From assembly GCF_036850765.1 (NCBI RefSeq), contig NC_089490.1, positions 241,304,442 through 241,368,441 of the forward strand: 64,000 nt of DNA. The letters are read 5' to 3'. Below, one piece after another: positions 20,300 to 33,004 of the stretch. Each line of letters opens with the position of its first letter. Position 1 is the first letter of the stretch. Source of the stretch: Saccopteryx bilineata. Taxonomy: Eukaryota; Chordata; Mammalia; Chiroptera; Emballonuridae. The position numbers and the translations under genes were made by a program. The notes beneath the pieces were generated by a model. That model was not told the origin of the DNA, searched no databases, and saw only the letters and a program-made list of their open reading frames with translations.

Positions 20300-20742
20300 T
20301 CCAAGTAACTTCTTATTCATGGAGGTGATAGCAGTCAGGTCCAGCTCCTTCACAGCGACCTTGATTCTGTGGCTCTTTCAATGTGAAGGAAAGACAACAT
20401 TCTGTCCTCATCGATCCTTCTGTTACTTTGTTTGCAGGATGGCAGTAGCTGAACGACAGTGAAGACTCTCGTAGGAGCTGCAGGCGCTCAGTCCACGCGG
20501 CTCGAGGAGGGGGCGGGGCTGACAATGTAGGCGCGTTGGGTGGAGTGAACCTGGAGCATGGACACAGGCGGCATCAGAAACACGGGAGACCACGCTGGAA
20601 ACTCAGTTCTGACCCACGCAGTGTGATTCGATGCCTGAGACAACAAAACCCTCACAAGGGGTACAAACCACGGACATCCGCCCGAACCCCAACAGCGGAC
20701 CTCGGCAACCCAGGCGCAGGCTGAACCGCAGGCGCCGGATGT

Positions 20743-20750
20743 TGACGTCA
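20743..20750. promoter_or_regulatory. Consensus CRE palindrome TGACGTCA
   Basis: An exact ATF/CREB consensus lies about 160 bases before the TMEM183A start and 16 bases before an inverted CCAAT box. Confidence 0.6.
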
Positions 20751-20843
20751 CCAGGATAGGCGGTGATTGGCGGCGGAAAAGAACGTGACCTCTAAAGCGA
20801 CGCGGCGCAGACTAAGTCATCGCGAGAGCCGCGGCGGAGCGGG

Positions 20844-20930
20844 ATGGCCACAGGGCTGGACGGGCCTGTCCCGCGGCTCCCGGAGCCGGCTCTGGGGCCC
20901 GAGACATGGCCCGGGGTCCCGGCACGCTAG
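20844..20930 (+). other. uORF overlapping the TMEM183A start codon
   Basis: The ATG is in a good context (GGGATGG) and opens a 28-codon frame that ends with TAG at 20928-20930. It overlaps the main ATG (20906) in a different frame. If the transcript starts upstream of 20844, it would compete with the main start. Confidence 0.6.
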
Positions 20931-23329
20931 ACCGGCCTCGCCCCGACACGGCCACCATGCCAAAGCGAGGGAAGCGCCTCAAGTTCCGGGCCCACGACGC
21001 CTGCTCTGGTCGCGGTGAGCGACGGGTCGGGGATTGGAAGGCCGGGCGGGCGGCGGACGGGGCTGCGGGGCTGTGGGGCGCCGCCTCTAAGGGCTGCCGT
21101 TTGTTTCAGTGACCGTGGCGGATTATGCCAACTCGGACCCAGCGGTCGTGAGGTCTGGACGGGTCAAGAAAGCTGTCGCCAACGCCGTTCAGCAGGAAGG
21201 TAGGCCTCCGACGGCTTACCGGTGCTGTGTTCGCGGGGTTCCGTCAGTGTTTCCTGGCAGTTCTCCGGGCATCGCCCGTGGACGAGTTGGCTCGTCCGTG
21301 ATTGCGCAGCACCTGCGGGGCGGGCGCGCGTTGGCTCGCAGCACCGGCGGTGTCTGCACGGTGGACACCTTTGCTTGCCCGTATGCACTCGCTGTTCCTT
21401 AGTTTCCGTCTTTTCCCTGCAGTTCACGCGTGTCCTCCACGTGCTCTGCGCTTTGCGGCTCTGTAAGAATCTTGAAGTGTGCTTTTCCTTCTCTCAGGCT
21501 TCTCTTACTTCACAGCTTTTTACTCACGTGTCCCTGAGACTCTGGTTCTGTGACACCGACTGTCTCCAAGTCAGGAACGCGGGTATATCCAGTCCATTCC
21601 CTCCCAAACGCCGGGCCGCGGAGGTCATGCGAATAAGAACAGCGGTCCTTCGGTTTGGTCCCGCGGGATTTATAGTGGGAGAATAAGGCACTCCCATTTT
21701 CTTCATAGCTGAGGCTGGCACTTTCAGGAGTCAGTTTGCCCATCCCTTTCCATTTTTTTGGAGTTGAAATGCTCAGTGCTCTTTCTTTTCAGAGCCTCAG
21801 CTTTCTTCAGCACTCTTTTAATTTTTTTTTTTTGTATTTTTTCTGAAGCTGGAAACGGGGAGAGACAGCCAGACAGATTCCCGCATGTGCCCGACCGGGA
21901 TCCACCCGGCACGCCCACCAGGGGCGAGGCTCTGCCCACCAGGGGGCAATGCTCTGCCCCTCTGGGGCGTTGCTCTGCCACGACCAGAGCCACTCTAGCG
22001 CCTGGGGCAGAGGCCAAGGAGCCATCCCCAGCGCCCGGGCCATCTTTGCTCCAATGGAGCCTTGGCTGTGGGAGGGGAAGAGAGAGACAGAGAGGAAGGA
22101 GGGGGGTGGGTGGAGAAGCAAATGGGCGCTTCTCCTATGTGCCCTGGCCGGGAATCGAACCTGGGTCCCCCGCACGCCAGGCCGACGCTCTACCGCTGAG
22201 CCAACCGGCCAGGGCCTTCAGCAGACTCTTAACACTGCTTTTTCTTTGTATTCTTTTTCCCCCTTATGGGTGCTGATGTCCTGCCTGAGCCATACGTATT
22301 TCTGGATGGGACTCTGCCTTCTCACTCTTCCTTTATTTCTTTCTAGTGAAGTCTCTGTGTGGCCTGGAAGCCTCTCAGGTTCCCGCAGTGGAGGCTCTTT
22401 CCGGGGCTGGTGAGCCCTGTGACGTTATCAACAGCAGTGATGAGATGGATGCCCAAGAGGAGAGCGTCCGTGAGAGAGCCATCTCCAGGAAAAAGAAGAG
22501 CAAGAGGCACAGAGGTACAGGGCTTGCCCTCTTTGAGTTTATTAGTCCTGTGTGGGGACAGCGTGAACTGTCACTTCCTACATTGCACCAGCGGTGATAG
22601 CAGTAGAGAACCCAGGTTTGATCTCAGTGGTGGGACAGCGTGTAATGTGCCACGAAGCTATTCTTGACTGATTCCGTATTTCCTACATTTTGAAATTTCT
22701 TAATTACCGTATTTTTTGCTCTGTAAGATGCACCTGACCATAAGACACACCTAGGATTTTTTTTTTTTTTTTTCTCCTAAGCTGGAAACGGGGAGAGACA
22801 GACTCCCGCATGCGCCCGACCGGGATCCACCCGGCACGTCCACCAGGGGCGATGCTCTGCCCCTCCGGGCATCGCTCGGTCGCGACCAGAGCCACTCTAG
22901 CGCCTGGGGCAAAGGCCAAGGAGCCATCCCCAGCACCTGGGCCATCTTTGCTCCAATGGAGCCTCACTGCGGGAGGGGAAGAGAGAGACAGAGAGGAAGG
23001 AGAGGGGGAGGAGTGGAGAAGCAGATGGGCGCTTCTCCTGTGTGCCCTGGCTGGGAATCGAACCCCGGGACCCCTTGCACGCCAGGCTGATGCTCTACCA
23101 CTGAGCCAACCGGCCAGGGCTACCTAGGATTTTAAGGAGGAAAATAAGAAAAAAATATTCTGAACCAAATGGTGTGTTAAAATATTTAATAAAATAACGA
23201 ACTTTTCACTTTATAAGACGCAGAGGCATTTTTCCCTCCACCTTTTGGGGAAAGTAAGTACGTCTTATGGAGTGAAAAATACAGTATATTTTTTAGTAAT
23301 TACAGAATTTTGACCCAAAAGACAATTTT

Positions 23330-23362
<33 letters not shown>

Positions 23363-26300
23363 ACAGAGATAGAGTCGGAGAGAGGGACAGACAGGAAGGG
23401 AGATGAGAAGCATCAATTCTTTGTTGCAGCACCTTATTTGTTCATTGATTGCTTTCTTATATATGCCTTGACCAGGGGGCTGCAGCAGACTGACTGACCC
23501 CTTGCTTGAGCCTGCGACCTTGGGCTTAAGTTGGTGAGCCTTGCTCAGACCAGATGAGCTGGCAACCTCAGGGTCTCGACTTGAGTCCTCCGCATCCCAG
23601 TCCGACGCTCCATCCACTGTGCCACCGCCTGGTCAGGCAAGAGACAAAATTTTTAGTAGCATTCTGTTTAGTAAAGGTTCTGATGGATCTCAGAGGAGGA
23701 AATTCTCACAATCATTTGTCTTCTGTTTCAGACAGAGATTTAATGTAGAGTAAGGTGAGGCACAAACATGGTAGGCTGCACCTTAAATGATTTCAAGAAA
23801 AGGTAGGAACTAGGAAGGAGGATGTTGTTTTGGAGGCATTGGTCTATGATATGAGGAACTCAGTGCAAGACCTGATTGAGTCATAGAATTTCAGGAAGCA
23901 GTTACCTAGAAAAGCAGAGGCAGCTTCAGGGAGGTTGTGTAGGAGTTTTCTGCCCTGGAAAGAGAAGAAAAAAAGCTGGTTTTTGGATAGTTCCATGACA
24001 AAGTCTAAGTTAAAGTTAGCATTAAGATTAGCCCAAATTTGGGTGTCTGTGGAATGTGAATTTTTACTTGCACCCAAGATGTGTAGTGAACCTCAGAGTT
24101 GAGTTAACACTAATAATGTGAAGCAATCAATGAACAACTAAGATGATGCAACTATGAGTTGATGTTTCTCCTCTCTCTCTCTTCCCTTCTCCCTCCCCCT
24201 CTCCCTTTCTTCCTCCCTTCCTGTCTGTGGCTCTGCTCTCCCCGCCATAAAAAAAGTTAACACTAATGAGGTCTGATGGAAGAGAAGGTAGGATATATTG
24301 TCACAGAGTGTCTTTGAATACTGAATGGTTGTGGCCAGGATCATAGGTCAGACTGGCAACAAAACAAGGGAAAACTGAAGGAAAGGCAATTATTATTGGG
24401 TAATGAAAATAAATACACTGTAACTTTATCTGGTTTATTCAGTTTGTACTGTGAGGTTTTCTTCATACAATCTTAAAATCAGTTTTGTTTTTTTCAATGA
24501 TTGAATGAAAGAAAATGTTTGGTGGATGGGAACTGAGGAAATCAAGAGCATAACTAGAATTTGGAGTTATAAAATTAAAATCAGTTTTGTTTTTTTCAAT
24601 GATTGAACGAAAGAAAATGTTTGGTGGATGGGGACTGAGGAAATCAAGAGCATAACTAGAATTTGGAGTTATAAAACCTGGGTTCTGTTTACCTTAACTA
24701 GGTGGTGAGGTTTTGCTTTCTTATTGGTAAAATGGGCACAATAATATTTTCCTTAAAGAATTATTAGGCTTGCTGACCTGTGGTGGCGCAGTGGATAAAG
24801 CGTCAACCTGGAAATGCTGAGGTCGCTGGTTCGAAACCCTGGGCTTGCCTTGTCAAGGCACATATGGGAGTTGATGCTTCCAGCTCCTCCCCCCTTCTCT
24901 CTCTCTCTGTTTCTCTCTCTCCCTCTCCTCTCTAAAAATGAATACATAAAATTAAAAAAAAAAAAAAAGAATTATTAGGCTTGAACAATTTAATGTATGC
25001 ACAGATACTTTGAAAACTTCAAAATTGTATTTAAATAATTGTTAAAAGGCCTTAAAAATGAAACGTATTTACTTGGGCAATGGGAGGCAAGCAGCTAGAA
25101 GAAGCAGGAAATGATGAGTTGGAGAGCCTTCCTCAGACCTACTTAAAACTTTTTTTTAGCTGTGCAAGTGCTGGGAGAATTGAAGTGACTGGGGATATTA
25201 ACTATGTGTGTAATAGAAGGTCAGAGATAATGATTCTTTTTCCTGTTTCAGAAGACATGGATGTGGCTGATGGAGAAGAGTACCCTATGGATATTTGGCT
25301 GTTGCTGGCCTCCTACATCCGTCCTGAGGACATTGTGAATTTTTCCCTGATTTGTAAGGATGCCTGGACTGTCACTTGCACTGCTGCCTTTTGGACCAGG
25401 TTGTACCGAAGGTGCGGCCCAGGGAGCTCACTGTTGTCTGTGTAGCTGATTCCATGCTGTTTGTGATGTACACCTGCTCCTGGGATGGTGACTTTGCAGT
25501 TTCTCTACTCCATGCCCGGTGTGAGCCTGGCTTTGGAATCCTTGAGCCCCTCTCTAATTTAAAATTGATGTTATTAATTCATCCAGGTAACTGTCTTCCC
25601 TATGGTTGTCCCCTCCCCTGATCCACTATCCTTTTGCAGCAAAAAATCTTGCTTCTGGTTTAAAATTGTCTTTGACTTTTCCTCAGTGGTTTGTCTTGAC
25701 TAGAACTTTCCAAAGCTACAGATGCCCTTCTATTTGCTTATTCAACTGGTTTAGTTTCTTAGAGTTGCTAGTCATCTTGCAGTGCTGTATCTTTTTTTGT
25801 ACTTATGCTGTTCTACATATAGTTGTGGTGGGGAGAGGGTAAATAGTGTGATTAGTGAGAGGGCTAGCTCTTGATACTGGGTGCAGAAGTATAGTGAAGA
25901 TTATGAACTTGCCCCTAAGAATGTGGCGGGAAGGTAGTAGAGAACTTGCTGACACATGACAGGAGAACCTGGTGGCTTTTCCAGGGTCTGAAGTATATTG
26001 TACTCATATCAAGGCAAAGACTTGTCCTTTTTTAGAGTGAAATGCTGAATGTTGGAAATTTTTAAAAGGATGGAGAAGTATAGGGTCATAAGGTATATGT
26101 GGATTGCATTTCACATAGTAGCTGAGATGTAAAGTCATACAGAGACCAGGAGTCATAGGAGCCTGAATGGAGCAGGACAGGCAGGTCACACATTGTAGGA
26201 GTAATGTGTCGTGTTTCAGGCACTACACGCTGGATGCCTCTCTGCCTCTGCGCCTGCGACCAGAGTCCATGGAGAAGCTGCGTTGCCTCCGGGCGTGTGT

Positions 26301-29300
26301 GATTCGATCTCTGTACCATATGTATGAGCCCTTTGCTGCTCGAATCTCCAAACACCCAGCCATTCCAGAAAGCACGCCCAGCACATTAAAGAATTCCAAA
26401 GTAAGTGGGAGTTAGTGCTGGGCTCTGGTGTGGTGCACCTGTTCTCCTGCCTCATCTCCAGCTTCCTTGGTGGGAGGGCAGGGCGGCGGGCACCAGGCTG
26501 CTTGGGGACTGATACGGACTCCAGGGCTCAGGGCATTCACTTCTCCAGGACGTCCCTGCTATGCCAGCCTGGCTTTCTTGTGCTTTTAGCATACTCCCTG
26601 TTCTCTTCTTTTTAATTTCTTTTCTTTTTTGGTATGTTGTACATTGGGCTATGTTAAGGTGGTTTGGGCTAGGAAGAAAACGCAGCTCAAATGGTAGGTC
26701 TAAACTGAAATTGTAAGAGGTGCTTTAAATCAGGATGCAAAGATGATTACTAGTTTTCTCTTTCTGTTGTGACCTTGACGTCTTGGAGTCCCTGTTCTTA
26801 TTGACCTTCTTCAAAGTCTTGGCCTGCACCTTGCTCCCCTAGCATGTGCTTGAATGCCTACTGTTGCCAGGCCCCGCAGTAGCTGATTTCAGAGATCAGG
26901 AGGTGTTCCCAGTCAGAGACTCCACAGATCTAAATCCTGGGTCCAGACTGCTACTCGTATCCTGGGATTTCCCTAGTGTTTATTTTCACAGGTTGTATTT
27001 AAGTTGCTGGCATTCTGCTTTGTTTATAGGTCTGTTAGCCTTTGGTCCGTTCTCTTTCTTTTCTCCTTCACAATGAAATACCTAGTGAACGCAGCTTTGC
27101 CCAGCTTGGTGAGCATAGCAGATTAGGTGATTCTGGCAAGTTGATGTCTCATCCTTTTATTGTTTATTTTTCCCAAACTAATAATGTCTTAAGTTTTGTA
27201 CCTTTGAATCTGGGTAATTTTTATTACTCTCTGCCTACATAGAATCTGGTATTCTAAAGCACTCCCTTTTCTTTTATATTTGTTTTTATGCTTTGGATTT
27301 TTGTGAGGATTCTTCTCCCCTACTTTAGTGCTAGCGTGATAGTGTTCTACCTGATATGTATTGATATTAAAGGATACTGCTGAGCACAAAGTTCTTTATC
27401 GAGGTTCCTCCCAGGGTTGCAAGTGAAGGTGGTCAGGGCCATGGGTTCAGCGCAGTTTAATATCATGCCAGCTGATGGTACAGGGTCGGGATAGAATTTC
27501 ACCCAGCAGCTGTCTCTGCTTGTAATGTGAGTGGACAGTGTATCATGTCACGTTTACAGTTTCTGTCCCCTAGAAACAGTGCTAGTGTCAGACTAACTGT
27601 GATGAGGAGGATCATCTCAGAGCCAACCAGCCAGGTGTAGTCGGCTGCTGGAAGCAGAGCAGCGTCGGGCAAACTCGTGCTGACACATCGTAGCGGCTCC
27701 AGTGCCCAGTCCTCGAGGACCCGTGTCTTCACAGTCTGATCACTGTTCAGTAACTTTAAAGTGGGCTCTAAAAAGCCAAGGCGGAATGATAGCTAACCTT
27801 TCATCCAGACAGTAAGCCCCGGCCACCTGGCTGCTGCTTTTGTGCCTTGTCAGAGATCTTGTGACGAGGATGTGGGACTGGCAGTGGCAGCTGTCCCATG
27901 CATGGCCTTGCCACTTGTACAGCCATAGTCGCATGGCATTCCGGGAGTGGCCAGCATGCCTAAAGGAGTTGTCCCACATTCCCGGACTCCAGTTTTTCGT
28001 ATATGATTCTCCCTCTCTCTCTTTTCAGTAGCATAGCTTGTGTGGGACACTGGAGCCGTTGTGATGGCAGCAGAAGTGTTTGCCCCTTAAAGCCAAGCCC
28101 ATTATTTTTGATGGAACATCAGGACGTACAGGGCATGTCTGAAGGGCAGGACAGCTGGCACGGCGGACGACCCACCCCTTACCCCCTGGGAGGTACTTGA
28201 CTTCTTGTGCTTAACTTTAGCTTAGCCTGCCTTCCACTGAGGGCGCACTGAACTCAGCCCAGTTCTGTTGTGTCCATACCAGCGTCTGCTCCCAGAGGGT
28301 CCTGAGTGGCTTGGTGTTGTTATTACAGGGCCGGCTGTCTGTGCCTGCCTTTGTTACCATTTTGCTTGGTGGCTACTTTTATGTTTTAATATAGAGGAGT
28401 GGCCTGTTGAATCAGAGAATGCCCCAGTCCCTAGGGACCATGTTTCTGTCTTTAAAGATGAGAACAGTAGGGGTTGACTTCACAGCCCCTGAGGTTGACT
28501 TACATTGGTCCCTCTTCTTACTGAATCGCCCTGGGAGTGTCTCTCTTCACGCTGCACCAGTGTCAAATTGGGGGGGGGGGTTCTCTATTTGTGCGAGAGT
28601 GAAATCACAGCCCTGGGACTGTGGCAAACAGGTTTCTGCTGGTTATTTTTTATTGTCTTATTTTTTTTCCTGTATTTTATCTGTTTTTGATTTACTTTAT
28701 TTTCATTTTCTTACAGTGCTTGCTTTTCTGGTGCAGAAAGATTGTTGGGAACAGACAGGAACCAATGTGGGAATTCAACTTTAAGTTCAAAAAACAGGTA
28801 TGTAGTTGTATCTCCTCTTTGTTTTTCAGATGTCTTTTTTTAAAAATTATTTTTAATTATTTATTTTTAATTGATTTGAGAGAGACACACACACACATGC
28901 ACACTGATTTGTTGTTCTACTTAATTATGCATTCATTGGTTGATTCTTGTATGTGCCCTGACTGGGGATTGAACCTGTATGCAACCTTGGAGTATTGGGA
29001 CGATGCTCCAACCAACTGAGCTACCTGGCCAGGGCTTTCGGATGGTATCTTGAATTTAATAAATTAGGCATAAAGTTGTCTTATTAAAATCCAGTGTACC
29101 TCAAGACTTGTAATAATACTGTGATGAGAAAACGAAGAAGGAAGTATCCTGTGTGAAGGGCCCTCAGAGTTTAAGAACTGGATGCACAGGGGGACCATCG
29201 AGTGGGTCCTGGGACCTGGGTCCTGGGTCCGGGGATACAGAGCCGGATGAGATGTTTTGGGGACAGTTCAACTTGAATGTGCTGTGGGTATTATGTAATA

Positions 29301-32300
29301 TGAACTTTTTGTTAGTTTTCTTGGATGTGATAATATTGCGGTTATATACATGTGTCTTTTTTCATGCTGATAAGGGTGGAATGTCATTGTCACTTTAAAA
29401 TGGCTTTGCACTTCCCACCCCAAAGTGCATGTGATTTTTTTTTTTCTGTGCATCTACATAAAATGAAGGGGAAGAGAAAACTTTGTCAAAATATCCAATG
29501 CCAGAAAGAATAAAGGAATTATTATACTATTTCATTAACTTTTCTGTATATTTGAAGAATTTTATAAGTGGGAAAGGGGGAAACTTGTTATAACAATGTT
29601 CTGGGGTTATTTGTTGTTCAAAGCAAGTGCATTTATAATCAGCAGTAATTTATAGTGGTTTGGGGAAGCCCTGAGAAGAGGGACTGCCAAAGGGTTCTTA
29701 TAAGCCCAGCAGGTGCTGCCCCACCTGTGTCTCTGTCTTTTGCTGGCTTGTATCTGAGGCCTTGGCCACAGTAAGGGTTTGTTTTGCTTGTGTTTTTATC
29801 CTCAGCAGCCTTGCTTCCGTCTCTCCCCAACTTAATATCTCACTGATGAGACAGATGACATATACAGTTCGTTAAACCTCACTTGATGGCAGCTGAGTCA
29901 CTGATAAGTTTGTAATAAAGTAAATCATATTTTTCATTGGTATTTCAAAAACATGGTTTCAGAGAGGAATTTTAGCTTTGATCATTGTTTTTAATAAGGT
30001 GTACACAGTGTGTGGTGTCTGTTAGGTGGTAGGAAGTCCACTGTAGGACCTTTCTGGGAAGGGGCTGAGGGGCAATCAATCTTACCAGAGTGCCTGCTGA
30101 GGCCAGCATTCCACAGGGAAGTGGGTGCCGCAGTTTCCTCTGGTTCTGAGACGGACCCTTATTTACAGTGCCTGGGACTAGATGGCCACTATGCTTCCTC
30201 TTTGAGCAGCACATGTTCTCTGGAATTGACATGTCCCAGGGAATTTGGAGAGCCTCTGATAGAGCCATACGTTATTATTCCTGCCACGTGACAGGAACGG
30301 CCATCTTAAGTGACTTGTTATCAGCCACTGTCACATGGCTCTTCCAAAGGTGTCCCCTTCTTTCAAAGGACAGGTTGTTCTTGACTTGTATGGAGATCAG
30401 CATATACATAAAGAAAGAGGAGATAACAGAAAAATGGGTCCATAGCATCAGTTGAGCCATAAAATTTTTATTGGTGGAGTCTTAGAGCCATTAACATTTC
30501 CTCTAAGTCATGAGATTAATTCTCCATTTTCCTCAGTCTCCTAGATTGAAGAGCAAGTGTATGGGGGGGTTGCAGCCTCCTGTTCAGTACGAAGATGTTC
30601 ACACCAACCCTGACCAGGACTGCTGCCTCCTGCAGGTCACCACCCTCAATTTCATCTTTATTCCAATTGTTATGGGAATGATCTTCACTCTGGTAAGTGA
30701 ATTAAGGGTGTCTCCTCAGCCCTTTCATAAACTTAAACTGTACTTAGGTTTTGAAAGAAATTTTTAAATTTGACCATTGAAGAAGTCTTTGATAAAGATT
30801 TACAAAAGTTTGAAAGCAGACTTGCACATAGAAACAGACAGATTTGTGGAGAAGTGATTTAGTCTGAGAATATTTTACCTCTGTTCTTTGTAGTGAAGGA
30901 AATGTTTTTGCATCTACCGTGTAGTGATCATTAATGTGTGAGAAACATGATCCCACTAGGGATGAGGAGGAGGCTGTCTGAGTCTTGTCTGTTGGGACCA
31001 TGAGGATGCATGTGGTGTCATGTGCAGCAGTAAAACATAGGGTGACTGTCTCTGTCCTTGGGGGATGCTCTGACCCTTTGATCCTTAGCTAAGAATTAGA
31101 TTAATAAACAACAGCTATGCCTCCATATTTTTTAGGTTTTAAAATTTTTTAATTGGATTGGAAACTGGAGAGTTAATGTAATTTATCTTCTCAGTATTTT
31201 AGTGTTATGCTCAGAGAACACGGGTTTCCCCTCTTGACATTGAAAATAGCTTTGTTTTTTAAATTGTAAAATAAATAATACTTCATGTAAAGAATTTAAT
31301 GCATAAATACATTTACAAAAGGTGACTTAGACTCCTAGTAACTTAAAACTACAATTTACCTTTTGGAAATTGTTCTTTAATGTGTCTGCTTTTATTGTAG
31401 GCACCTCTCCCCCTTCTCTAGGCTATGTCACGTTAATGTCCTAGTTCCATACCACTCATGGTCCGTGTGCTTCATACTCACACAGTTCTTTACGGACCTA
31501 CACATGCATAAACTTATTTATTTGTTTATTTTTATTTTTTGTATTTTTCTGAGGTTGGAAATGGGGAGGCAGTCAGACAGACTCCCGCATGCACCCGACC
31601 AGGATCCACCCGGCATGCCCACCAGGGGGCGATGCTCTGCCCATCTGGGGCGTCACTCTGCTGCAACCAGAGCCACTCTAGCGCCTGAGGCAGAGGCCAC
31701 AGAGCCATCCTCAGCGCCCGGGCCATCTTTGCTCCAATGGAGCCTTGGCTGTGGCAGGGGAAGAGAGAGACAGAGAGGAAGGAGAGGAGGAGAAGGGGAG
31801 GGGTAGAGAAGCAAATGGGCGCTTCTCCTGTGTGCCCTGGCCAAGAATTGAACCCGGGACTCCCGCATGCCAGGCCGACGCTCTACCACTGAGCCAGCCG
31901 GCCAGGATCATAAATTTATTTAGAAGTTTCATGGTGTATTTTACGAAAAAAATTGGGATCCAGTGTTTGTTGCATGCATCTTACTTTACCTGCTCAGTAC
32001 ATCTCATCAAAATCCCTTCAAGTCATCCCTTCTTATTCTAACCCAGTATTTAAAAATTAGCTTTGGTGGTAGCCTGTGTGTATGTATCCTGATTTATTCT
32101 GCTACTGGAGAGGTGTTCCTTAATACAGTTTAAATATATAAACCTAAGAATTTATAAAATCACCCTTAATTTTTTTTTTTTTTGCAAAGGTGTAGGTATT
32201 ATAGAGATTGTCTTGTGGCCTCACCAGTGAAAATTTGGTCTAGATTGCCTCATTTCAGAGTGGGCTGTAGGAGAACAAGGTTGTTGAATTTGGGTACTGA

Positions 32301-32515
32301 ATTTAATGTAATTTGCTTTCCTCTTCCAGTTTACTATCAATGTGAGCACGGACATGCGGCATCATCGAGTGAGACTGGTGTTTCAAGACTCTCCCGTCCA
32401 CAGTGGTCGGAAGCTGCGCAATGAGCAGGGTGTGCAGGTTATCCTGGACCCAGTGCACAGCGTGCGACTCTTCGACTGGTGGCATCCTCAGTACCCGTTC
32501 TCTCTGAGAGCATAG
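20906..32515 (+). CDS. TMEM183A: TMEM183A, complete, eight coding exons, 376 aa
   Basis: Exons are 20906-21014, 21110-21199, 22347-22514, 25252-25411, 26220-26400, 28717-28797, 30537-30692 and 32330-32515. All introns are GT-AG and the sum is 1131 nt including TAG. The protein agrees almost residue for residue with human TMEM183A and has the same length. Basic clusters near residues 18-25 (PKRGKRLK) and 114-122 (KKKSKRHR) suggest nuclear signals. An F-box-like segment ([19 protein letters not shown]) lies near residues 133-175. A hydrophobic stretch ([14 protein letters not shown]) near 300-318 is the predicted membrane segment. Its molecular function is not firmly known. A second in-frame ATG at 20957 has the better context and could give a 359-aa form. 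Introns hold SINEs, a MITE and a 102-bp tandem duplication, but no other gene. Confidence 0.97.
21818..22216 (-). repeat. Long tRNA-type SINE in TMEM183A intron 2
   Basis: It is antisense and well preserved, ending CAACCGGCCAGGGCC. Confidence 0.95.
22705..23286. mobile_element. Mariner-like MITE interrupted by a SINE
   Basis: The ends TACCGTATTTTTTGCTC and (reverse complement) TACTGTATTTTTCACTC form inverted repeats bounded by TA. A SINE at 22757-23120 splits it, with duplication of CCTAGGATTT. It lies in TMEM183A intron 3. Confidence 0.7.
22757..23120 (-). repeat. Long tRNA-type SINE inside the MITE
   Basis: It is antisense and duplicates CCTAGGATTT of the MITE. Confidence 0.95.
23333..23638 (-). 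repeat. (TG)n run and dimeric tRNA-type SINE
   Basis: The TG repeat (23333-23361) is followed by an antisense SINE ending CCACCGCCTGGTCAGGC. Confidence 0.9.
24121..24255 (+). repeat. 3' part of a dimeric tRNA-type SINE
   Basis: AAGCAATCAATGAACAACTA is its 3' module, with a pyrimidine-rich tail. The head is missing. Confidence 0.7.
24475..24677. repeat. Tandem duplication, two 102-bp units
   Basis: Units 24475-24576 and 24577-24677 differ by about two bases. They lie in TMEM183A intron 3. Confidence 0.9.
24775..24968 (+). repeat. Short tRNA-type SINE
   Basis: GACCTGTGGTGGCGCAGTGG begins it and a poly(A) tail ends it. AGAATTATTAGGCTTG is duplicated around it. Confidence 0.9.
28855..29035 (-). 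repeat. VES-like SINE in TMEM183A intron 6
   Basis: It is antisense, ends GAGCTACCTGGCCAGGGCT, and lies 58 bases after exon 6. Confidence 0.85.
31525..31907 (-). repeat. Long tRNA-type SINE in TMEM183A intron 7
   Basis: It is antisense, ending GAGCCAGCCGGCCAGGA. Confidence 0.95.
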
Positions 32516-32998
32516 TCACTGTGTCCTGTCCCTGTGGCAGGCTGAGCCAGGCCAGGCCAGCCCAGCCCAGCCCAGCCCACTGGTCTTCAGAGCTGTGTGG
32601 AAGGGCAGCTGGACTGTTTGTCTGGTTAGTGATGGACATGCTCTTCAGGTTCCCGAGGCTCCTGTTGGGGGAAGGAGAAATATTGAATCAAGAGGAAAAA
32701 ACTATGACTTCTAAACATATTTTAATGTAAAGATTTCATTTGAAAGGAGAAACCAGGCCCTATTTTCTGCGTTAAACCCCATTTGGTGCTATTGAGTTTG
32801 TTCTTTATTTTTTATTCCAATGAAAAAGAATGATCTTACTCTAGGGAAAAAGTAGACTCTTGAATCTCCACACAAGGAAGTGTGGGCATTCTCTGGATCA
32901 GAGGAGCCTTAGAGGCATAGAGTTGTTGCTACTGTTGCTTCCGATTTAGCTGCCCCTCAAATTCAAGTGCATATTTTCTCCTTTTACCTTTCTCCAGA

Positions 32999-33004
32999 AA
33001 TAAA
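32999..33004 (+). terminator. TMEM183A: AATAAA poly(A) signal of TMEM183A
   Basis: AATAAA lies about 480 bases after the stop codon, with T-rich sequence following within 60 bases. Confidence 0.6.

Larger units (their letters stand above)
20480..21430 (+). promoter_or_regulatory. TMEM183A: CpG-rich promoter and first exon region of TMEM183A
   Basis: The sequence is dense in CG dinucleotides compared with its flanks. It has a GC box (GGGGGCGGGGC, about 20508-20518), a perfect CRE palindrome at 20743-20750, and an inverted CCAAT box (ATTGG) at 20766-20770. The start codon follows about 140 bases after the CCAAT box. No TATA box is seen. Confidence 0.75.
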
